DNA from: Leptospira langatensis
GTDB taxonomy: Bacteria > Spirochaetota > Leptospiria > Leptospirales > Leptospiraceae
Assembly: GCF_004770615.1 (NCBI RefSeq)
Contig: NZ_RQER01000004.1
Span: 496,001 to 560,000, forward strand
Length of the DNA: 64,000 nt
Direction of reading: 5' to 3'
Shown here: piece after piece, positions 8,695 to 17,376 of the stretch
Position numbering within the stretch: the stretch's first letter is position 1
Layout of the letters: each line of letters begins with the position of its first letter
Program-made: the position numbers and the translations under genes
Notes under the pieces: model-generated
What the model saw: only the letters and a program-made list of their open reading frames with translations
What the model was told of the DNA's origin: nothing
Database searches by the model: none

Positions 8695-9870
8695 ATGTTT
8701 TCCGCGCTCAAAGGGCTCTTCTTAAAAATAGAAACATTCCAAATACTAGCTCGACCTAAATCGACATTCCTTCCTTCTTCCAGTCGATTGGCTTTTATTT
8801 TATCTCTAATGCTGATCCTATTCGTCTCGGGTCTTTCTTCAGAAGAAACGAAGATCCAACCGAGGAAAGCCTCCAAACAGGAGATGGGATTTCATTTTTA
8901 TCCTCAGGAAGGTTATTTCCAAGCTTGGAATTATTCTTTTACGGATGAGCAAACTTGGATCTTTGCAACCTATATTATCAGCAATCTAGGTCCGGGAACG
9001 AGAAACTGCGGGGTCAGTCTTGTGGTTTACGATAAGGAAAACGGGACACGCTTCTATACGAAAGAATTTTCCAAGGACGAACTAAAGACAGAAGCAGGAA
9101 AAACTGAATTAGAGATTTATAATAATTCAGTGACGAAGGGCGAACAAGGCCCTGAGATCAAGATGGATACGGATTCGGCCCAACTCTTCTTGAACTATAA
9201 AACTGGATGGTCAAAAGCCGTTTCTATGTCCGGAGGAAAGATCCCTTTGCCTGTGACGGATCGTTTTGTCCAAGCGGACATGGCGTTTTCTTTCGTTCCT
9301 GTGCAAGGATATCTAATAATCAACGGGAATAAGATCGAGCTGAACGGAAGAGGGGGAATGGAACATCTTCTGACCAACTACGAAGTATATAAGTACAGTC
9401 GTCGCTGGGAATTGTATCGTTCGCAAAACAGTGTGGGAGAGAAACTCTATACAGGAGGATTTATCGGGAATGATAATTTTCCAGGCGGAGAGATCCGTAC
9501 TGTAAGTGTTATGGATGCTGGAGGTAAGATCCTTTTCTCCGCAAAAGTGCATGGTTCCGAAGCGCTGGAAATGGAAACGGAACCATTCTCGAATTATGAA
9601 CTGCCCATCAAGGAGCGATTCCATTTGGATTCTCAAAATTCCTGCAGTCTAACTCTGACTCGCAAGCAAACCGTAGGTCAGATCAGTGTACTTTCGAATA
9701 TCTCCGCAGTGCTCCGCTTTTTCGTACGCTTATTCTTTACTAGACCGTACCAGCTTTACTATATCTCGGATGCCAGACTGGATTGCAAACAGGCTCCGGA
9801 AGGAACCGGGACCTTGCCGAAAGATCCCAATTTTAAAGGGATCTTCTCCTATTATCTGATCAATCCTTAA
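8695..9870 (+). CDS. Hypothetical exported protein, possible lipocalin/CrtC-like fold
   Basis: 391 residues from ATG at 8695, chosen over an in-frame TTG at 8686 because AGGA at 8681-8684 is 10 bases before the ATG. There is a hydrophobic segment at about residues 27-44 (AFILSLMLILFVSGLSS) that looks like an N-terminal signal or anchor. The rest is beta-rich: QEGYFQAWNYSFTDEQTWIF, then a central GRGGMEHLLTNYEVYKYSRRW and a final YYISDARLDCKQAPEGTG. The layout recalls the two-module lipocalin-like CrtC/Svf1 group, in which an N-terminal strand set is followed by a conserved Gly/His/Trp block, but the match is weak. It is followed by a bidirectional terminator and faces lnt. Confidence 0.7.
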   Translation: MFSALKGLFLKIETFQILARPKSTFLPSSSRLAFILSLMLILFVSGLSSEETKIQPRKASKQEMGFHFYPQEGYFQAWNYSFTDEQTWIFATYIISNLGPGTRNCGVSLVVYDKENGTRFYTKEFSKDELKTEAGKTELEIYNNSVTKGEQGPEIKMDTDSAQLFLNYKTGWSKAVSMSGGKIPLPVTDRFVQADMAFSFVPVQGYLIINGNKIELNGRGGMEHLLTNYEVYKYSRRWELYRSQNSVGEKLYTGGFIGNDNFPGGEIRTVSVMDAGGKILFSAKVHGSEALEMETEPFSNYELPIKERFHLDSQNSCSLTLTRKQTVGQISVLSNISAVLRFFVRLFFTRPYQLYYISDARLDCKQAPEGTGTLPKDPNFKGIFSYYLINP

Positions 9871-9876
9871 TAATAG

Positions 9877-9904
9877 AAAAGGCTACCTGGATCGGCAGCC
9901 TTTT
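9877..9904. terminator. Bidirectional intrinsic terminator
   Basis: Perfect 8-bp stem AAAAGGCT (9877-9884) and AGCCTTTT (9897-9904) with a 12-nt loop. The A run on one arm and T run on the other make it usable by both convergent genes (8695-9870 on + and lnt on -). Confidence 0.8.
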
Positions 9905-9959
9905 ACAATATCGGAGATCTTTTTTCGAAGATATTTCGGATATGAATTATTCTTTCCGA

Positions 9960-11747
9960 TTAGGCAGTCTTTTCCATGGACTTTAATCTTCTTTGTTGGA
10001 ATAACAGATTTCCATAATATACTGCCGTAAGCACGACCAGGATCCAAGGGATCAGATCTCCGTACAGAACATAAAACCCTGGCGGAGAATCTATGACTTG
10101 GATCTGTTGCCAGGTGGTTTCCGCAGTCATGAGACCTGTCGATTTTCCTGGAATAAAGCGTCCCACATGATCTACGAACCCGGAAATCCCTGAATTCGTG
10201 GATCGAACGATCCAACGTCTCCATTCGATGGCTCTCAGTCTTCCCAATTCGAAGTGCTGATCGCTCTCTGTGGTGGTTCCATACCATTTATCATTGGTAA
10301 GATTCGCAATGAACTCCGGATTACCAGAATCCTTGAACTTTCTTACAAATTCAGGAACGATCACCTCATAACAGATCAAAGGTAAGAATGGTCCTGCCTC
10401 TTTGATCTCAGACTGAAGTGGTGCGTAGTAATTGCGAACGAAGTCCGCGTCCAATCCCTCGGTTCTTTCCCAGGTGATCGGGAGCAAGGGAGCAGGCTCT
10501 TTTGGAGCAGAAGAATAATAATGCAATAAGTCGAAGGATTCGCCCGGATCGAAACGACCAGTCTGAGGACTGAGATCATACATGAACTCGAAAGGCATGG
10601 TCTCTCCGAACATGACCAGATATTGCTTTTGATACGCTTCTCTTCTCACGCCGTTCGGATCGTATACTACGTTATTATTGAAATAACGCAGATACTCTTT
10701 GCCCGAACTCTTCTTCTTATAAGCAGCATCTATTTCGTTGAATAGTACATTTGCTCTGTATCGATTTGCAAAAGAGATCATAAGGGAGTCGAAGCGAGGC
10801 CAGTACATTCCAATGGTCTCCATGAGAGGAGCCTTGCGAGCGGAATAGTACGGGATCCCGGCTTCGGGTAAAACGATCAGGTCCGGATTCTTGCCGGCTT
10901 TTTGGACCGCGTCTTCTACCATTTTGTCCATATGGGCCATATGCTCTTCTATAACCTGGCGAGGCGATCTTCCCCTCTCGTCCCGAATACTCATGGGAGC
11001 GTTCGGTTGTACGACTAGGACTTCGAGAGTTTTCTTAGGAGTCACATTCTTCCACTTAATATAGAGAGAAGTTCCTAAGATCAGAAAGATGGCGAGTAAC
11101 GCAAAAGGCAGGGCCCAGAATCTTGCGAAATGGGTTCTTTTCTCTTTCGATTTTAGGATCTCTACAATATGAAGAGGATTCGTTTCGAAGAGAGTATAAG
11201 AGATCACAAATACCAAAAAGGAAAGTCCGTAGACTCCGGTGATCTCCACCGTTTGGGCCAGGATGATATTTCCGGCGAGCAGGTTTCCCCAGTACCAAGG
11301 AAACAGTTGGTAGCCCAACATATCGGCGGCCATTCCGCAGGCACCCGCCACCCAAACGCTATGTTTCCCTACTCTTCTGGACAGAAAGGAATAAGATACA
11401 AGGAATAGCGGGAACTTCGCCCCGAACAAAACCCCTGCTAAAAGAAGAAGGATGAATGCCACGATCCAAGGAAAATTCCCAAAGACCATTGCCATATGGT
11501 GGATCCAGTGAAATGCGATCGCGTAGAAGAATACTCCGAAAAGAAAACCATATCCTAATAGCCTCCAGTATCTTCCGGAATACTTATGAGCCATCCAAAA
11601 TAAGCCGAAGGGAGCGATCCAAACGAAATGTGTGAGATAAAAAGGCGCGAAAGAGATGAAGCAGAAAACTCCTGTCCAAAGGAAGCAAAACACATCGAAT
11701 GCCAGGGTCTTTTGAAATTCTTTAAAACGGTGTAAAAACGAATTCAT
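9960..11747 (-). CDS. lnt: Apolipoprotein N-acyltransferase
   Basis: Integral inner-membrane enzyme that adds the third acyl chain to lipoproteins. The N-terminal half has about seven hydrophobic segments. The C-terminal nitrilase domain (from about residue 245) carries the catalytic triad: Glu295 in LIVLPEAGIPYY, Lys374 in AYQKQYLVMFGETMPF and Cys459 in LICYEVIVPEF. It also has LTNDKWYG and EWRRWIVRSTNSGISGFVD. At 595 residues it is longer than E. coli Lnt (512), with extra length in the nitrilase domain around residues 390-445. ATG at 11747 is preferred over an in-frame TTG at 11756. The presence of Lnt implies triacylated lipoproteins such as Loa22 in the same window. Confidence 0.93.
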   Translation of the reverse strand: MNSFLHRFKEFQKTLAFDVFCFLWTGVFCFISFAPFYLTHFVWIAPFGLFWMAHKYSGRYWRLLGYGFLFGVFFYAIAFHWIHHMAMVFGNFPWIVAFILLLLAGVLFGAKFPLFLVSYSFLSRRVGKHSVWVAGACGMAADMLGYQLFPWYWGNLLAGNIILAQTVEITGVYGLSFLVFVISYTLFETNPLHIVEILKSKEKRTHFARFWALPFALLAIFLILGTSLYIKWKNVTPKKTLEVLVVQPNAPMSIRDERGRSPRQVIEEHMAHMDKMVEDAVQKAGKNPDLIVLPEAGIPYYSARKAPLMETIGMYWPRFDSLMISFANRYRANVLFNEIDAAYKKKSSGKEYLRYFNNNVVYDPNGVRREAYQKQYLVMFGETMPFEFMYDLSPQTGRFDPGESFDLLHYYSSAPKEPAPLLPITWERTEGLDADFVRNYYAPLQSEIKEAGPFLPLICYEVIVPEFVRKFKDSGNPEFIANLTNDKWYGTTTESDQHFELGRLRAIEWRRWIVRSTNSGISGFVDHVGRFIPGKSTGLMTAETTWQQIQVIDSPPGFYVLYGDLIPWILVVLTAVYYGNLLFQQRRLKSMEKTA

Positions 11748-11940
11748 GGATACCAACGTTGATCGGAAAAAAATAGTTTCGAGTCAATCGATTTCGATCC
11801 CGGTCCGACTCAGCGGATTCCTTAAACCTCGTTACAGTTTGGATTCTTTTCTCCTACATTCAGGATAGGGCTTCCCCCAGTCCCGTAATTGCTTGCCGTG
11901 AAAAGAGGATGAGGGAGGATACCAATAAGCTGGTTGGATC

Positions 11941-13239
11941 ATGAGTTCTCCTTATTTCAAAATAGTTGGTAAAAATCCGCTTCACGGCACTGTCATTCCC
12001 CAAGGGAATAAGAATGAAGCCTTGCCTATCCTGGGAGCAGTCTGTTTGATCCCTGGCGAAACAATCATAGAAAATATCCCCCTCATCTCGGATGTGCTCA
12101 TGCTCCTAGACGTACTTCGTCACCTAGGAATGGAAGTAGAGGACAAGGGAGAGGGAACCTTCTTATTTCGAAATAATGGAAATCTAAAATCGGATCTTCC
12201 TTGGGAACTCTGCTCTAAGATCAGAGGTGCAGTCACTCTGGCAGGTCCTATTCTCGCAAAAACAGGAAGAGTATTCCTTCCACGTCCGGGTGGAGATAAG
12301 ATCGGCAGAAGGAGAATGGACACCCATCTTCTCGCATTAGAGGCCTTAGGCGCTCATATAGAAACGTTTCCGGACGGATACGAGATCAAGGGAGATCGAT
12401 TGAGAGGGGTGGATCTTCTACTCGACGAAGCTTCCGTGACTGCAACAGAGAATGCGGTCATGGCGGCAGTCTTAGCGGAAGGCGTTACCGTCCTACGTCA
12501 TGCAGCAAGCGAACCTCATGTACAAAGACTTTGTAAATTCCTGGTCTCTGCGGGAGCAAAGATCTCCGGCATCGGATCCAATATCCTCACCATCGAAGGT
12601 GTATCTTCCTTACATACTCCCAAATCCTCTCATAGGATTGGTTCCGACTACTTAGAGATTGGAAGCTTTATCAGTTTAGCCGCCGTAACAGGCGGGGAGA
12701 TCTTTATCGGAGACGTGGATCTAGAGGACATACGAATGATCCGCATGGTATATTCCCGTTTGGGGATAGAAGTGCGTCCACAAGATGGAGGCATTCTAGT
12801 TCCTTCCGACCAGAAATTAGAGATTATCCCGGATTATCATGGAGCCACTCCTAAGATAGATGATTCTCCTTGGCCAGGTTTTCCGGCGGACATGACCTCG
12901 GTTGCCTTGGTGACTGCCACTCAATGCAAAGGTACTGTTCTCATTCATGAGAAAATGTTCGAGTCTAGACTCTTCTTCGTTGATAATATCATCTCAATGG
13001 GAGCCCAGATCATTCTCTGCGATCCACATAGGGCCATCGTGATCGGACCGAATCGACTCTATGGACAGAAAGTTGCGAGCCCGGATATCAGAGCGGGCAT
13101 GGCAATGATCATTGCGGCGCTTTGTGCAGAAGGAACAAGTTCTATTCATAATATAGTGCAGATCGATAGAGGATTCCAAGACATAGATACTCGACTCAGA
13201 TCTCTTGGCGCTCACATAGAGAGGATAGGCGGGGAATGA
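11941..13239 (+). CDS. murA: UDP-N-acetylglucosamine 1-carboxyvinyltransferase with Cys-to-Asp active site
   Basis: First committed step of peptidoglycan synthesis: transfers enolpyruvate from PEP to UDP-GlcNAc in the cytoplasm. At 432 residues it has the usual length, with N-terminal [12 protein letters not shown] (Lys24/Asn25 substrate motif), [15 protein letters not shown] and C-terminal [17 protein letters not shown]. The E. coli loop PGGCTIGARPVD aligns to [12 protein letters not shown] here, so Cys115 is replaced by Asp119 (codon GAT at 12295-12297). That substitution is known in MurA from mycobacteria, Chlamydia and Borrelia, where it removes the fosfomycin target while keeping activity. 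It overlaps the next gene by ATGA and forms a two-gene operon. Confidence 0.95.
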   Translation: MSSPYFKIVGKNPLHGTVIPQGNKNEALPILGAVCLIPGETIIENIPLISDVLMLLDVLRHLGMEVEDKGEGTFLFRNNGNLKSDLPWELCSKIRGAVTLAGPILAKTGRVFLPRPGGDKIGRRRMDTHLLALEALGAHIETFPDGYEIKGDRLRGVDLLLDEASVTATENAVMAAVLAEGVTVLRHAASEPHVQRLCKFLVSAGAKISGIGSNILTIEGVSSLHTPKSSHRIGSDYLEIGSFISLAAVTGGEIFIGDVDLEDIRMIRMVYSRLGIEVRPQDGGILVPSDQKLEIIPDYHGATPKIDDSPWPGFPADMTSVALVTATQCKGTVLIHEKMFESRLFFVDNIISMGAQIILCDPHRAIVIGPNRLYGQKVASPDIRAGMAMIIAALCAEGTSSIHNIVQIDRGFQDIDTRLRSLGAHIERIGGE

Positions 13240-13901
13240 ACCGAAAAGACTTCTTCCGGAAAGGCTTGGCAAAAGCTTTTTCCGTAATGGAGGAAGGAGT
13301 CGATGAGATCTCCGAAACCTGGAAGGCGGCGACAGAAGACAAAAAATCTGAGAAGCCTTCATCTCAAAAAGAAGAAACTCATTCGAAAGAAGATCTCATA
13401 GAGGTTCCACTTCCTAAACCGCAAGGAAAGAAGTTCAAGGGATTTCGGAATCTGCAACTTCCCCCTGGAGCGGATCCGACAGGAAAGAGATTCTTTTCCA
13501 AATGCACTGCCTGCGGGGATTGTATCTATGCCTGCCCTTATTCCGTTCTGTTTCCTGTGCCGGATGACGCGACTGGTAAACATTTTCCTAGAATGGATGT
13601 GAACCTGAACGCTTGCATGCTCTGCGACGGGTATCCTTGTATCTCATCCTGCCAAACAGGTGCTCTCAAGCCTTATAAGAAGACGGAAACCCCTAAATTC
13701 GGAAAGGCAGTCGGGATTTTCCAACATTGCATTAACTCCAGAACGGGAGAGAAGACATGCGAGGCATGTGCGATCACCTGTCCTATTCCGAAGGTCGTCA
13801 ACTTTAAAGGGAACAAACCGACTTTTTCCAAGGATTGCGTCGGTTGCGGACAATGTGTCTCTTCTTGTCCTACCTTCCCAAAAGCGATCTTAGTTAAGTA
13901 G
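13236..13901 (+). CDS. NapF-like polyferredoxin (four 4Fe-4S motifs)
   Basis: 221 residues. After a charged N-terminal region of about 75 residues ([15 protein letters not shown], like NapF/NapG starts), four cysteine clusters follow: [34 protein letters not shown] and [12 protein letters not shown]. Each can supply ligands for a 4Fe-4S centre, as in NapF-type accessory ferredoxins. It overlaps the murA stop by 4 bases and is translationally coupled to it. No nitrate reductase genes are visible, so the partner oxidoreductase is unknown and the NapF name describes only the domain pattern. Whether it is soluble or membrane-attached is unclear; I see no transmembrane helix. Confidence 0.85.
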   Translation: MNRKDFFRKGLAKAFSVMEEGVDEISETWKAATEDKKSEKPSSQKEETHSKEDLIEVPLPKPQGKKFKGFRNLQLPPGADPTGKRFFSKCTACGDCIYACPYSVLFPVPDDATGKHFPRMDVNLNACMLCDGYPCISSCQTGALKPYKKTETPKFGKAVGIFQHCINSRTGEKTCEACAITCPIPKVVNFKGNKPTFSKDCVGCGQCVSSCPTFPKAILVK

Positions 13902-13982
13902 ATCCGAATACCCGATTGGTCTCACAGTTTTAATTTTGCCGGATCCGATACGGATCTAAGTAAAGGCTCTTTACGTTTAGTA

Positions 13983-14480
13983 TTAGTAGCCGAGTGCTTT
14001 TCGGATCTTCTCCGGAATATCCTCGAACTTGGGATACTTGTGCTTTTTGCCATCGGGAAAAATCACATAGTAAGTCCCGTTCAGTACTTCCATATAATAG
14101 TTTCCCTTCTTCTTTTGTCCTATCGAAGACTTATCCATCTCCTTAACCATTGCCTGATATCTAGGAGGAAGAGCCTGCCAGGAAGCGTATACTTGGATCT
14201 CACCCGCATGATTCACAGTATATAAACCGTTCTCATGCATGATTTTGATCCCATTGTAATCAAAGACTTCGAGCACATTTACTTTCGGCTCCTTCTTCTT
14301 AGGAGCGCGATTCGGATCGATCTCATTGTCCGTCTGATCCGATTGAATATTGTATTGAACGATGGACTTGGAGTCCGTAGCCCTTCTGTTCCTGGTTAGT
14401 AAAATATAAAGGTAGGAAAGGCCCAAGATCGAAAGAGCCGCAAGCATCAGAAATTCGAAATGTCTGGCGATCCAACCCAT
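13983..14480 (-). CDS. Hypothetical membrane-anchored protein
   Basis: 165 residues with one N-terminal transmembrane helix (FLMLAALSILGLSYLYILLT, about 10-29), then a polar linker and a C-terminal domain. The C-terminal part has a repeated pattern: NGIKIMHENGLYTVNHAGEIQVY and GNYYMEVLNGTYYVIFPDGK look like two short beta motifs of similar design, each followed by a ...P.......A helix (ALPPRYQAMV, DIPEKIRKAL). It is the last gene of a five-gene minus-strand operon, and its ATG directly abuts the stop of the preceding gene. Function unknown. Confidence 0.7.
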   Translation of the reverse strand: MGWIARHFEFLMLAALSILGLSYLYILLTRNRRATDSKSIVQYNIQSDQTDNEIDPNRAPKKKEPKVNVLEVFDYNGIKIMHENGLYTVNHAGEIQVYASWQALPPRYQAMVKEMDKSSIGQKKKGNYYMEVLNGTYYVIFPDGKKHKYPKFEDIPEKIRKALGY

Positions 14481-14780
14481 TTACTTTCTATATTCGATTG
14501 CCTTGCAAGCGAATGGGACCGGATCTCCGGCCTGGGTCCAAAAACTGCATTTCTCAAAGGCAATCGAAGTAACACAATTATCTATATCCTTCTTTCTGGA
14601 TCTTCCCGGGATCAAAGAAGTGATATTTCGATTCGAGCTGCATTCCATATCTTTCAAGGAATATGCTGTGAGCAATCTTGCAGAAGACTCTTCGAAAGAA
14701 TAGAATTCCTCATCTACAGTATTGCAATTCGAATAGAAAAAAATGAACAAGATCAGGAAGAAGGGAAACGTATGTTTCAA
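14481..14780 (-). CDS. Small putative lipoprotein
   Basis: 99 residues beginning with a strongly hydrophobic signal (FPFFLILFIFFYSNC) whose Cys at residue 19 could be the lipidation site; the -1 residue Asn is allowed in the relaxed spirochaetal lipobox. The mature part has four further cysteines (MECSSN, DNCVTS, EKCSFW, FACKAI), suggesting two disulfides in the periplasm. It overlaps the upstream LEA-like gene by 4 bases (ATGA) and its stop touches the ATG of the next gene, so translation is coupled through the operon. A larger + strand frame across this position is a shadow. Function unknown. Confidence 0.72.
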   Translation of the reverse strand: MKHTFPFFLILFIFFYSNCNTVDEEFYSFEESSARLLTAYSLKDMECSSNRNITSLIPGRSRKKDIDNCVTSIAFEKCSFWTQAGDPVPFACKAIEYRK

Positions 14781-15364
14781 ATATTTATCTCCGGCGCTTT
14801 GGGGAGAAGGAGAGGTACTTTTTCATCAACAGGAAGATCCACTTCTCCTAGAAAGGTTTTGTATTTAACAATTCCTTTGATCCTCAGATTCGGATCCTTT
14901 CCTGCGAGTAAGGCTCTCGCAACCAAAATCGCAAGTAATAATTTGTCCTGGTTTTGTCGATTTTCAAAGGAAGTTTCTATTCTAGGATTGATTATATTCT
15001 TAGAAAGGGCGGGGACAAGAACTTCTTCGGAAGAAATTACCTTTGCGAGCTCGGCAAGTTTTCCGTTGCCCAGATCCGCATATAAACCCAGATCGAAGGC
15101 ATAGATCCTGACATCTGTATCGTTCGGATTTTCTATTTCGAGTTTGGAACTAATGACCATCTTAGGGACAGGAGGAAATGGAAGAATATCTATCCTCTCC
15201 ATCTTGGTCTCTAGGATCTTATATTTACAGGTCTGTATATTTTTTAGATTCTCTCTGATGCCGAAACAAGAGAGAAGAAGTGGGATTGCCAAAAGGCAAA
15301 CAAAAAGCCCGGAGAGATTTCCGGGCCTTCTTTTCAAATGGTCAAAATCCATCAAGGATTCCAT
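14777..15364 (-). CDS. LEA2-like (water-stress fold) lipoprotein
   Basis: 195 residues. A signal sequence ends in LLAIPLLLSC, with a lipobox Cys near residue 33. The body resembles the LEA14/WHy beta-sandwich: PPVPKMVISSKLEIENPNDTDVRIYAFDLGLYADLGNGKLAEL, where the ISSKLEIENPN segment is the family hallmark, and later LRIKGIVKYKTFLGEVDLP. Such domains are found in desiccation-related proteins and as small periplasmic lipoproteins of unknown role. An alternative ATG at 15352 forms a TGATG junction with the preceding gene's stop. It lies in the operon between a quinone-reductase-like gene and a small Cys-rich lipoprotein. Confidence 0.8.
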   Translation of the reverse strand: MESLMDFDHLKRRPGNLSGLFVCLLAIPLLLSCFGIRENLKNIQTCKYKILETKMERIDILPFPPVPKMVISSKLEIENPNDTDVRIYAFDLGLYADLGNGKLAELAKVISSEEVLVPALSKNIINPRIETSFENRQNQDKLLLAILVARALLAGKDPNLRIKGIVKYKTFLGEVDLPVDEKVPLLLPKAPEINI

Positions 15365-16377
15365 CCGGTAGAAATCAATACTTTACCTCTAGTCATATTT
15401 TGGGAGTATTCTTGGATGGCTTTGTCTGCTTCTTTCAAAGGAATACGAGCTGCGATCTCGGTTTGGAATTCTTTGCCCAAAAGAGATCGAACTTCCGAAG
15501 TAATTCTCCAGAGACGGAAAGGACTCTGTGCCGGCATCCATGAAGAAAGCCAAAAGCCTTCTAATTTCTTGTCTTGGAAAATCCCCAATCCTGGATGAAA
15601 GGTGATCGGCTCTTCCGACAAAGCACCATACACGACGCATTTGCTTCCATATGGCATAGCGGCCAAGGCTCTCCCAGTGATCTCTCCCGCTACTGCATCC
15701 AACAAAATGGTCGCCCCCAATTTATTTGCAGTAACTCTCAATTCTCTATCGAAGTTCGGAGAGCTGGAATCTAAAACATATTCAGCTCCCAGAGATTTAA
15801 GAAGATCCACTTGTTCTTTTCTTCTTACGATATGGATCCCAGGGATCTTCTTTTTATTGGATAAACGAAGAAGCATTTTCCCTAAGGCAGAAGCAGCTCC
15901 TGTTTGCACATACGCCTTATGCTTTTCTCGGATAACCTGATCCAATAAGGCCCAAGCAGTGATCGGATTTACAAAGAGACATGCTCCTTGCTCCAAAGTG
16001 GTTTCCTTGTTCAATGGTATACAAGAATATCCGTCAGTGATCATGTACTCCGCATAAGGGCCGTCCCCTTTATTCGGAGAAATGCAAGCAACAGGTTTTC
16101 CTAATAGAGAATTGGCTCTCCATCCGCCGCCGCTTTTAACAACTACCCCGCTTCCTTCGAAACCGGGGACCACTGGGAGTTTTTTCTTAATTCCGTACAA
16201 ACCTCTCATGAACATCAGGTCGGAAGGATTGATGGAGCCGGAATGGATCCGGACCAAGACCTCCCCTTTCTTTAAAGGTCGGATCTCTTTTTCAACGATC
16301 TTTGCCCTTCCTGGTTCGTTGCTGTATTCCTTAAGTTCGTACGCCAGATACGATTTTGGGAGTTCTATCTTAGCCAT
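15352..16377 (-). CDS. Medium-chain dehydrogenase/reductase (quinone-oxidoreductase-like)
   Basis: 341 residues with the MDR layout. The N-terminal GroES-like domain reads VRIHSGSINPSDLMFMRGLYGIKKKLPVVPGFEGSGVV; the Rossmann domain follows with VQTGAASALGKMLLRLSNKK and DAVAGEITGRALAAM. The Cys zinc ligands of alcohol dehydrogenases are absent (NPSD in place of the Cys region), which fits NADPH:quinone reductase or enoyl-reductase-type members. Substrate unknown. It follows a 2Fe-2S thioredoxin-like gene by 16 bases and overlaps the LEA2-like gene, so it sits in a redox/lipoprotein operon. Confidence 0.87.
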   Translation of the reverse strand: MAKIELPKSYLAYELKEYSNEPGRAKIVEKEIRPLKKGEVLVRIHSGSINPSDLMFMRGLYGIKKKLPVVPGFEGSGVVVKSGGGWRANSLLGKPVACISPNKGDGPYAEYMITDGYSCIPLNKETTLEQGACLFVNPITAWALLDQVIREKHKAYVQTGAASALGKMLLRLSNKKKIPGIHIVRRKEQVDLLKSLGAEYVLDSSSPNFDRELRVTANKLGATILLDAVAGEITGRALAAMPYGSKCVVYGALSEEPITFHPGLGIFQDKKLEGFWLSSWMPAQSPFRLWRITSEVRSLLGKEFQTEIAARIPLKEADKAIQEYSQNMTRGKVLISTGWNP

Positions 16378-16393
16378 CTTCTCACTCTTCCTT

Positions 16394-16714
16394 TTAAGCC
16401 TCGTCTTCCAGCATCAACCTTCGGATCGGGTTCGTTTCATTTTTTAGAATATAGTTTTGGATGAATTCTTCGGCATCTTCCTTGGTCTTCAGGGAAAACC
16501 AATGTCCCTCCGGATAGGCAACTTGGACAGGACCAAGTTCACATCTGTCCAGACAACCGGATCTCTGGACACGGATCTTATCCTTAAATCCCAGTTCTTG
16601 TAGTCTTTTCTTCATATAGGCGAGAAGTTGAGGAGAACCCTTAGGCCCACAGGAAGGTCTTTCGCCTTCCTCTCTTACGTTTTCGCAAACAAAAACATGT
16701 TTTTTAAAATACAT
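16394..16714 (-). CDS. Thioredoxin-like 2Fe-2S ferredoxin
   Basis: 106 residues starting KKHVFVCENVREEGERPSCG. Cys10, Cys22, Cys54 and Cys58 (in RSGCLDRCELGPV) are spaced as in the thioredoxin-fold 2Fe-2S ferredoxins, also found as the NuoE C-terminal domain. The C-terminal YPEGHWFSLKTKEDAEEFIQ completes the family pattern. It presumably carries electrons in the cytoplasm. It is the first gene of the minus-strand operon 16714-13983, directly ahead of the quinone-oxidoreductase-like enzyme, a plausible but unproven partner. A 179-bp gap separates it from the divergent gene at 16894. Confidence 0.9.
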   Translation of the reverse strand: MYFKKHVFVCENVREEGERPSCGPKGSPQLLAYMKKRLQELGFKDKIRVQRSGCLDRCELGPVQVAYPEGHWFSLKTKEDAEEFIQNYILKNETNPIRRLMLEDEA

Positions 16715-16893
16715 ATTGAGTCGCTAGGCAATAGAGTATTGCCTCTTTCTCCCTAATTTCGAGGATATGGTCAAGGTTAGAACCCATTTTTTGAAAGAAT
16801 AGTTTGAGCCTCTAACGATTGCCAGAACTCTTTCGACCTTTTTTTATGGTTCTGGTAAGGTAAATTTTCGAGTCCTACTTATTGGAGAATTTG

Positions 16894-17364
16894 ATGAAAC
16901 AACGGAAAATCATCCTCATTCTAACGATCCTTCTCTCGATCGCATACTGTAAAAAAGAACAAAAGCCGGTTACCGAAGCAGAAAAGCCCCTCTTCGAAAG
17001 CGTTCTGAGCGAGAACGACAAAGTGGTTAAAAGTCTCTTAACAACGGAAGAGGTCTCTCCGAATATCAGTGCCTTACTTGCCTCCGTCGAGGCGCTACAA
17101 GCCGCGAAAGGCGGTTTAGAACCCGCTGCCCAAGAAATGAGAACTGCATTAGAAACTGCTAAATCTCCGGATGCAAAAGTCTCCTTTGTCGGCCTTTCCA
17201 AATTCAGCGAGTTGCTTGCAGATACCATGAAGGCAAACGGACTCCAATCCGGAAGAAACCGTTTCTATTGTCCTATGGTCAAAAAGACATGGGTGTTTTC
17301 CGGCCAACGGATCGAAAATCCGTATGCAGCGGATATGCGCGATTGCGGGGATCTCATTCCCTAA
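16894..17364 (+). CDS. Putative lipoprotein
   Basis: 156 residues from ATG at 16894; the frame can be read from a TTG at 16882, but GGAG at 16884-16887 is 6 bases before the ATG. The N-terminus KQRKIILILTILLSIAYC is a lipoprotein-type signal with Cys19 as the candidate lipidation site. The Tyr at -1 is unusual even for spirochaetes, so lipidation is likely but not certain. The mature part is helical and Glu/Ala-rich (EALQAAKGGLEPAAQEMRTAL) and ends with two cysteines in FYCPMVKKTWVF and MRDCGD. The CPMxxK element recalls metal-binding extracytoplasmic modules, but it is only a hint. The next gene starts 12 bases later. Confidence 0.72.
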   Translation: MKQRKIILILTILLSIAYCKKEQKPVTEAEKPLFESVLSENDKVVKSLLTTEEVSPNISALLASVEALQAAKGGLEPAAQEMRTALETAKSPDAKVSFVGLSKFSELLADTMKANGLQSGRNRFYCPMVKKTWVFSGQRIENPYAADMRDCGDLIP

Positions 17365-17376
17365 GAATCCAAGGTA

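Noticed and set aside
14460..15104. 214-residue + strand frame
   Set aside because: It is antisense to three coupled minus-strand genes that have signal peptides and ATGA or abutting junctions; its product has no coherent motif.
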